In this document: positions 8,249 to 11,853 of the stretch, piece by piece
How positions within the stretch are numbered: position 1 is the stretch's first letter
How the letters are laid out: every line of letters starts with the position of its first letter
Source of the DNA: Dysgonamonadaceae bacterium
GTDB taxonomy: Bacteria > Bacteroidota > Bacteroidia > Bacteroidales > Azobacteroidaceae
DNA: 11,853 bases
Direction of reading: 5' to 3'
Assembly: GCA_031284225.1 (NCBI GenBank)
Contig: JAITAH010000064.1
Coordinates: 1 to 11,853, forward strand
Position numbers and translations under genes: made by a program
The notes under the pieces: generated by a model
What the model saw: the letters and a program-made list of their open reading frames with translations, nothing else
Database searches by the model: none
What the model was told of the DNA's origin: nothing

Positions 8249-8276
8249 TGGAAGGGAAGAGGATTTATTTGTTGAG

Positions 8277-9098
8277 TTACAAATTACGAAGATGTTTTGA
8301 CATTTCCTGTTGTATTTTGTGCGCTTCTTCCTTTGCCGCGTTCGCAAATTGTTCGGTATTCGATGCGTAAATAATTTGTCGCGAGGAATTGACCAATAAT
8401 CCGCATTGTTGATTCATACCGTAGCGAATCACTTCTTCCAGACTTCCGCCTTGTGCGCCGACGCCGGGAACTAATAAAAAATGATTCGGAATAATCCGGC
8501 GGATGTCCCGGAACATTTTGCCTTGTGTGGCGCCGACAACATACATCATTTGGTCGTCTGTGCCCCATTCCTGCGATTTTTTCAGGACTTTTTCAAACAA
8601 ACGTTCGCCGTTAGCGTCCGTCGTCCATTGGAAATCCTGCGAGCCTTTGTTCGATGTTAAAGCCAAGAGAATGACCCATTTATTTGGATAGACAAGAAAC
8701 GGTTTTACGCTGTCTTCGCCCATATAAGGCGCTACCGTTACCGCATCGAAATCGGAATGATCGAAAACGGCGCGGGCGTAGAGTTCGGACGTGTTGCCAA
8801 TGTCGCCCCGTTTGGCGTCGGCAATAATAAATTGGTCGGGATAGTTTTTGTGAATGTAGTTTACCGTTTTCTCCAGCGCTATTTGCCCTTTAACGCCGAG
8901 GCTTTCGTAAAATGCCAGATTGGGTTTGTAGGCCACGCAATATTCGGCCGTCGCATCCACAATGGCTTTGTTGAACGTAAAAACGGGATCTTCTTCCTGC
9001 AACAGGTGTGGGGGGATTTTTCGGAGATCCGTATCTAATCCCACACAGAGGAAAGATTGTTTTTGGCGGATATTGTTGTATAATTCTTGTTTCGTCAT
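8277..9098 (-). CDS. pyrF: Orotidine 5'-phosphate decarboxylase, type 2
   Basis: PyrF decarboxylates OMP to UMP, the last step of de novo pyrimidine synthesis, in the cytosol. The protein belongs to the longer type 2 group. It shows FLCVGLDTD (16-24), [10 protein letters not shown] (56-65), the catalytic [11 protein letters not shown] (93-103, K96), [10 protein letters not shown] (121-130), VGATQG (188-193), PGVGAQGG (211-218) and [10 protein letters not shown] (237-246). Two starts are possible. The ATG at 9098 gives 273 residues and agrees with relatives as I recall them (M-x-K-Q at the start). An ATG at 9119 would overlap the prfA stop as ATGA and add seven residues (MINIEET). I prefer 9098 but cannot exclude 9119, since start/stop overlaps are frequent in this unit. 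UMP feeds the UDP-sugars used by the Lpx and Mur enzymes nearby, though that link is only an inference. Confidence 0.95.
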   Translation of the reverse strand: MTKQELYNNIRQKQSFLCVGLDTDLRKIPPHLLQEEDPVFTFNKAIVDATAEYCVAYKPNLAFYESLGVKGQIALEKTVNYIHKNYPDQFIIADAKRGDIGNTSELYARAVFDHSDFDAVTVAPYMGEDSVKPFLVYPNKWVILLALTSNKGSQDFQWTTDANGERLFEKVLKKSQEWGTDDQMMYVVGATQGKMFRDIRRIIPNHFLLVPGVGAQGGSLEEVIRYGMNQQCGLLVNSSRQIIYASNTEQFANAAKEEAHKIQQEMSKHLRNL

Positions 9099-9115
9099 TG
9101 TTTCTTCAATATTTA

Positions 9116-10198
9116 TCATTCACTTTCTTTCAATCGTTCTGCATTTTCCGCCACAATCAACCGGTCGATTACCCCTTGAATGTTCCCTTCCATAAAATCG
9201 GCCAGATTGTATAAGGTGTAGTTGATCCGATGATCGGTCATTCGGCCTTGCGGATAATTGTACGTGCGTATTTTCGCCGACCGGTCGCCGGTAGAAACCA
9301 TGGTCTTGCGTTTGGAAGATATTTCATCGTTGCGTTTCTGCAACTCCATATCGTATAGTTTATTGCGAAGCATTTGCAAAGCCATTTCCTTGTTGGCTAA
9401 TTGCGAACGCGCCACTTGACATTGAATCATGATTCCGGTCGGCTTGTGTGTCAGTTGGACTTTTGTTTCCACCTTGTTCACATTTTGTCCGCCGGCGCCG
9501 CTCGAACGGGCGGTTTGAAATTCCAGATCGGCCGGATTGATTTCCACATCCAGTTCCTCGGCTTCGGGAAGTACCGCTACGGTTGCTGCGGAGGTATGCA
9601 CCCGTCCCTGCGTTTCCGTTACCGGCACGCGCTGAACGCGATGCACTCCTGATTCGTATTTCAAAGTACCATAGACATTCTCGCCGCTAACGGCGAAAAT
9701 AATTTCCTTGTAGCCGCCGATGGTTCCTTCGTTGAAATTCGTTATTTCCACTTTCCAGCCTTTGGATTCGCAATATCTGGAATACATTTTGAATAAATCG
9801 CCGGCAAAAATGGCCGCTTCATCGCCTCCTGTCCCGCCGCGGATTTCCATGACGGCGTTTTTGCCGTCTTGCGGGTCGGAAGGAATCAACAACAGCTTGA
9901 TTTCTTCTTCGATAAGAGGAATGTGTTGCGTACATTCGTCCCATTCTTCGCGGGCCATTTCACGTAATTCGGCATCCGATTCGTTTTCAAGAATTTGTTT
10001 CGCTTCTTCTATGCCGGTCAGCAATTGATGATAGCGGTTGCGGGCGGCTGCAATTTTTTCCAGATCGCGGTATTCCTTATTCAGTTTAACAAAACGTTTC
10101 ATGTCTGCCATAACGCCGGGATCGGTAATCCGTTTTTCGATTTCTTCAAAGCGGATTACTAAAGTGTCTAATTTGTCTATCAGCGTATTTTGACCCAT
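9116..10198 (-). CDS. prfA: Peptide chain release factor 1
   Basis: RF1 recognises UAA and UAG on the ribosome and triggers release of the finished peptide. From the ATG at 10198 it has 360 residues, the same length as E. coli RF1. An N-terminal helical domain (about 1-100) is followed by [16 protein letters not shown] (121-136). The anticodon-like tripeptide is PVT (192-194) within [16 protein letters not shown], which marks RF1 rather than RF2 (SPF). The GGQ loop is [14 protein letters not shown] (232-245, GGQ at 236-238), the site normally methylated by PrmC. The frame extends to a TTG at 10228, but that codon lies inside the -7 promoter box, so it is not the start. This is the first gene of the long minus-strand unit, and its TGA lies 17 bases before, or 4 bases into, pyrF depending on the pyrF start. 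Confidence 0.97.
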   Translation of the reverse strand: MGQNTLIDKLDTLVIRFEEIEKRITDPGVMADMKRFVKLNKEYRDLEKIAAARNRYHQLLTGIEEAKQILENESDAELREMAREEWDECTQHIPLIEEEIKLLLIPSDPQDGKNAVMEIRGGTGGDEAAIFAGDLFKMYSRYCESKGWKVEITNFNEGTIGGYKEIIFAVSGENVYGTLKYESGVHRVQRVPVTETQGRVHTSAATVAVLPEAEELDVEINPADLEFQTARSSGAGGQNVNKVETKVQLTHKPTGIMIQCQVARSQLANKEMALQMLRNKLYDMELQKRNDEISSKRKTMVSTGDRSAKIRTYNYPQGRMTDHRINYTLYNLADFMEGNIQGVIDRLIVAENAERLKESE

Positions 10199-10225
10199 AC
10201 CGGAATGTATTGTTTTACGGGAGTA

Positions 10226-10256
10226 CAAAGGTAATTAAAAAAATTACTTGAAAAAA
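10226..10256 (-). promoter_or_regulatory. Predicted promoter for the prfA-miaA unit
   Basis: On the minus strand TACCTTTG (10233-10226) matches TAnnTTTG exactly. The -33 position, 19 bases upstream, holds TTTT (10256-10253) rather than TTTG, so that half is weak. Transcription would start near 10221, giving a leader of about 23 bases. A perfect 6-base inverted repeat, GTAATT (10231-10236) and AATTAC (10242-10247) separated by AAAAA, overlaps the -7 box and could be an operator or simply AT-rich sequence. Confidence 0.5.
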
Positions 10257-10257
10257 T

Positions 10258-10288
10258 ATTGTTATTCCCCCAAATATTTATACCTTTG
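10258..10288 (+). promoter_or_regulatory. Predicted sigma-ABfr promoter for rpmE2
   Basis: ATTG (10258-10261), then exactly 19 bases, then TACCTTTG (10281-10288). This is the best match in the window to the Bacteroidetes consensus. Transcription would begin near 10293, leaving a leader of about 36 bases before the ATG at 10329. Its -33 box directly abuts that of the divergent prfA promoter. Confidence 0.7.
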
Positions 10289-10328
10289 CATCCCCAATCG
10301 TTTTTAGTAAACAATTAAAGATAAGTAT

Positions 10329-10583
10329 ATGAAAGCAGGAATTCACCCGGAAAATTACCGTCCGGTCGTATTTAAAGATATGTCGAACGATGATACCTTT
10401 ATTACGCGCTCGACGATTAATGCAAAAGAAACTATTGATATCGACGGAGTTACCTATCCGTTGGTTAAAATTGAAATTTCAAATACTTCGCATCCGTTCT
10501 ATACCGGTAAACAAAAGTTGGTAGATACGGCAGGCCGCGTCGATAAATTCATGAGCCGTTACGGTAACCGGAATAAAAAGTAA
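10329..10583 (+). CDS. rpmE2: 50S ribosomal protein L31, type B
   Basis: The 84-residue protein is L31 of the large ribosomal subunit, at the central protuberance where it bridges to the 30S head. It reads [20 protein letters not shown] at the start, has the conserved [20 protein letters not shown] (about 55-74) and ends in a basic tail. It contains no cysteine, so it is the zinc-free type B (YkgM-like) form. In many bacteria type B is the paralogue made under zinc shortage; in Bacteroidetes I believe it is usually the main form, which its strong constitutive-looking promoter would fit. The ATG has an A-rich upstream stretch and no clear Shine-Dalgarno site, as is normal in the phylum. It is a single-gene unit, divergent from prfA, and ends in a hairpin shared with the convergent lipoprotein gene. 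Confidence 0.97.
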   Translation: MKAGIHPENYRPVVFKDMSNDDTFITRSTINAKETIDIDGVTYPLVKIEISNTSHPFYTGKQKLVDTAGRVDKFMSRYGNRNKK

Positions 10584-10609
10584 CTGTTTGCGCTTGCAAC
10601 GTTACAGTT
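10574..10609 (-). terminator. Hairpin between rpmE2 and the lipoprotein gene; terminator-like on the minus strand
   Basis: A perfect inverted repeat AACTGT (10582-10587) / ACAGTT (10604-10609) encloses a second pair TTGC (10588-10591) / GCAA (10596-10599) with loop GCTT and a 4-base bulge CGTT. On the minus strand the stem is followed two bases later by TTTTT (10579-10575), as in an intrinsic terminator for the acyl-CoA synthetase-lipoprotein transcript. On the plus strand only TTT follows, so termination of rpmE2 there is doubtful. Both stop codons (10581-10583 and 10602-10604) lie in the structure. Confidence 0.5.
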
Positions 10610-11426
10610 TCGATTGCAAATATTGAATCCGTTTTCCGGTTTTTTCTTTTTGTTCGCTCAACTGCTCTGTTTCTTTGAGCAGGGTGGCAAAATTGACAGT
10701 TCTTACTAAAGCGTCTTTCTCTTGTTGAGAAAGAAGGCGGGTAGGGACTTTTTTTCCGCCGGCATATTCCATTGTAATTTTTTCTTTCGCATAAGCGTAG
10801 ATAAAAGCCATAACGCCATTGTCCCGGCCTTGTTGGAAGGTTACTATTTCGTAATTCGTTCCGTTGCTATCTTTGAATGTATAATTCGCTCCGCCATCGA
10901 ACGAAATTGATTGTGTTTCAGTATATTCTCCGGAAGGAATGGCGACTTTTAACCGATTGTATCGGAGGGGTGTTGCGCTCCTGTAAAAAGCCGTCAAAAC
11001 CAAATCGCGGCTTTCGGTTACGTTTGTTTTTATCCCGACAAACCCCGATTCTACGCTGGGATTCCAGGATTTATCCATATACCGGCCTTCGCTGTCGTAT
11101 TCCGTTTTTTCAAAGAGGAAAAAAGGTTTCATTGCACCGGCTTCCGCTTGGCGAATAGGTAACAGGCTATCGCAAAACGCTAAGTTGCGCATCTGTTCTT
11201 TCAGTTCGATTTCGCGCATCAGGCGCAGAATGTCTTTTTGCAAGTCTAAATCGTTTGGATAATGTGTTTTAAGTGTATCTAAGCTTTGTTTGGCGGAACC
11301 GTATTGGGCGTTTTCGTACAAACGGCGGGCTTCTTCCAATTGTTTGCGGGCTGTATCGTTGGAGTTACAACCCGCAAACCAGAAAAAAGCGGCAAATAAC
11401 AAAAGATATATTTTGCGCATTTGCAT
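10602..11426 (-). CDS. Uncharacterised lipoprotein
   Basis: I do not recognise a named family. From the ATG at 11426 the protein has 274 residues. A lipoprotein signal is clear: MQMRKIYLLLFAAFFWFAGC, with lipidated cysteine at 20, though Phe at the -3 position is less common than Leu. The mature part begins with a helical, TPR-like segment (about 27-75: ARKQLEEARRLYENAQYGSAK, then YPNDLDLQKDILRL). A central region rich in beta-type sequence follows (about 105-220), and a charged helical C-terminus (about 233-270) may form a coiled coil. The protein is probably anchored in the periplasm or outer membrane. The frame is open to 11465, but that overlaps the upstream gene and would bury the signal peptide; an ATG at 11420 is a close alternative. 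It starts 10 bases after the acyl-CoA synthetase stop, so the two are probably one operon. Confidence 0.85.
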   Translation of the reverse strand: MQMRKIYLLLFAAFFWFAGCNSNDTARKQLEEARRLYENAQYGSAKQSLDTLKTHYPNDLDLQKDILRLMREIELKEQMRNLAFCDSLLPIRQAEAGAMKPFFLFEKTEYDSEGRYMDKSWNPSVESGFVGIKTNVTESRDLVLTAFYRSATPLRYNRLKVAIPSGEYTETQSISFDGGANYTFKDSNGTNYEIVTFQQGRDNGVMAFIYAYAKEKITMEYAGGKKVPTRLLSQQEKDALVRTVNFATLLKETEQLSEQKEKTGKRIQYLQSKL

Positions 11427-11436
11427 GATCCTGCGA

Positions 11437-11853
11437 TTATTTTTCAATTCGTATCCGAGCGTCAACCGCTATGATTCCTTTTTCGGTGGCTAACAGCGGG
11501 TTGATGTCCAATTCTTTGATTTCTGTTGCGAAACGTAATAAAGCGGACAGGTGTACGATGATTTTTGCAAACTGGTATTCATCAATGCCTTTTTGTCCCC
11601 GTGCGCCCTGGAATACTTTATATCCCCGCAACGAACGAATCATAGTCAGCGCTTCTTCGGTAGCCAGAGGCGCCAGACCGGAAGCTACGTCTTGGAATAT
11701 TTCTACGAAAATGCCTCCCAGACCGCAGAGAACGATGTGTCCGAATTTTTCTTCGTATTTGGCGCCGGCAAACAGTTCCATCCCTTTCAACATGGGTTGA
11801 ACCATGACGGCGGTTGCTTCGGGTATTTTTATCAAACGTTCAAATTCCATCTG
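11437..11853 (-). CDS. ADP-forming acyl-CoA synthetase, C-terminal part (cut by window edge)
   Basis: The last 139 codons of a larger gene are present; translation continues beyond the right edge, so the internal ATG at 11850 is not taken as the start. The sequence matches the C-terminal ATP-grasp domain of acetate/acyl-CoA ligases (ADP-forming), which convert an acyl-CoA, ADP and phosphate to the acid, CoA and ATP, or the reverse. Visible signatures are MVQPMLKGMELFAGAKYEEK, FGHIVLCGLGGIFVEIFQD followed by VASGLAPL, and near the end ELDINPLLATEKGIIAVDARI. In this group ELDINPLL and the closing VDARI are highly typical. Bacteroidetes usually carry a fused alpha-beta form of roughly 690 residues, but the N-terminal CoA-binding part is outside the window. 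The substrate cannot be told from this part. It is followed 10 bases later by the lipoprotein gene. Confidence 0.88.
   Translation of the reverse strand, partial: QMEFERLIKIPEATAVMVQPMLKGMELFAGAKYEEKFGHIVLCGLGGIFVEIFQDVASGLAPLATEEALTMIRSLRGYKVFQGARGQKGIDEYQFAKIIVHLSALLRFATEIKELDINPLLATEKGIIAVDARIRIEK

Noticed and set aside
8249..8347. Upstream extension of the HD gene into pyrF
   Set aside because: The extra 33 residues are basic, lack family similarity and overlap pyrF out of frame; the ATG at 8248 starts the conserved part.
10199..10228. TTG start for prfA at 10228
   Set aside because: The codon is part of the -7 box TACCTTTG, so it would lie upstream of the transcript start.

Overview
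This window is an ordinary, gene-dense piece of a Bacteroidetes chromosome, most likely order Bacteroidales. Four independent signs support this. LpxC is fused to FabZ in one reading frame, which is a known trait of the phylum. The promoters I can find match the Bacteroidetes sigma-ABfr pattern (a TTG-type -33 box, about 19 bases, then TAnnTTTG). Start codons mostly lack Shine-Dalgarno sites. The gene order prfA-pyrF-HD-lpxD-lpxC/fabZ-lpxA-ORF-miaA resembles what I remember from Bacteroides relatives. I cannot name a genus from the sequence alone.

Layout, left to right. Positions 1-970 (minus) hold the start of a diadenylate cyclase gene (cdaA, cut by the window edge), whose start codon overlaps the stop of folP. 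Positions 971-1038 form a short divergent promoter region. Positions 1039-2325 (plus) hold murF. Positions 2267-10198 (minus) hold eight closely packed genes that look like one transcription unit starting at a promoter near 10230. In transcription order they are prfA, pyrF, a SAMHD1-like HD phosphohydrolase, lpxD, lpxC/fabZ, lpxA, a pRiA4b ORF-3-like protein of unknown function, and miaA. Positions 10199-10328 are a second divergent promoter region, and rpmE2 (plus) follows at 10329-10583. A hairpin then separates rpmE2 from a convergent pair read from the right edge: an ADP-forming acyl-CoA synthetase (partial) and an uncharacterised lipoprotein.

The long unit combines three lipid A functions (LpxA, LpxC and LpxD are the first three steps, with FabZ supplying or competing for the same hydroxyacyl-ACP pool), translation termination (RF1), tRNA modification (MiaA) and pyrimidine synthesis (PyrF). 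Many junctions use start/stop overlaps (ATGA, TTGA or an 8-base overlap), which suggests translational coupling. MurF (peptidoglycan precursor), FolP (folate) and CdaA (c-di-AMP) make the left end a cell-envelope and growth neighbourhood. No RNA gene, CRISPR array, transposon or phage gene is visible, and no stretch over 300 bases lacks a gene.

I did not find a convincing new biological system. The best leads are modest: the unknown acidic-tailed gene inside the lipid A cluster, the HD hydrolase just upstream of lpxD, the MiaA tail encoded antisense to the MurF active-site codons, the interleaved folP/murF promoters with an apparently leaderless folP, and the unknown lipoprotein beside the acyl-CoA synthetase.
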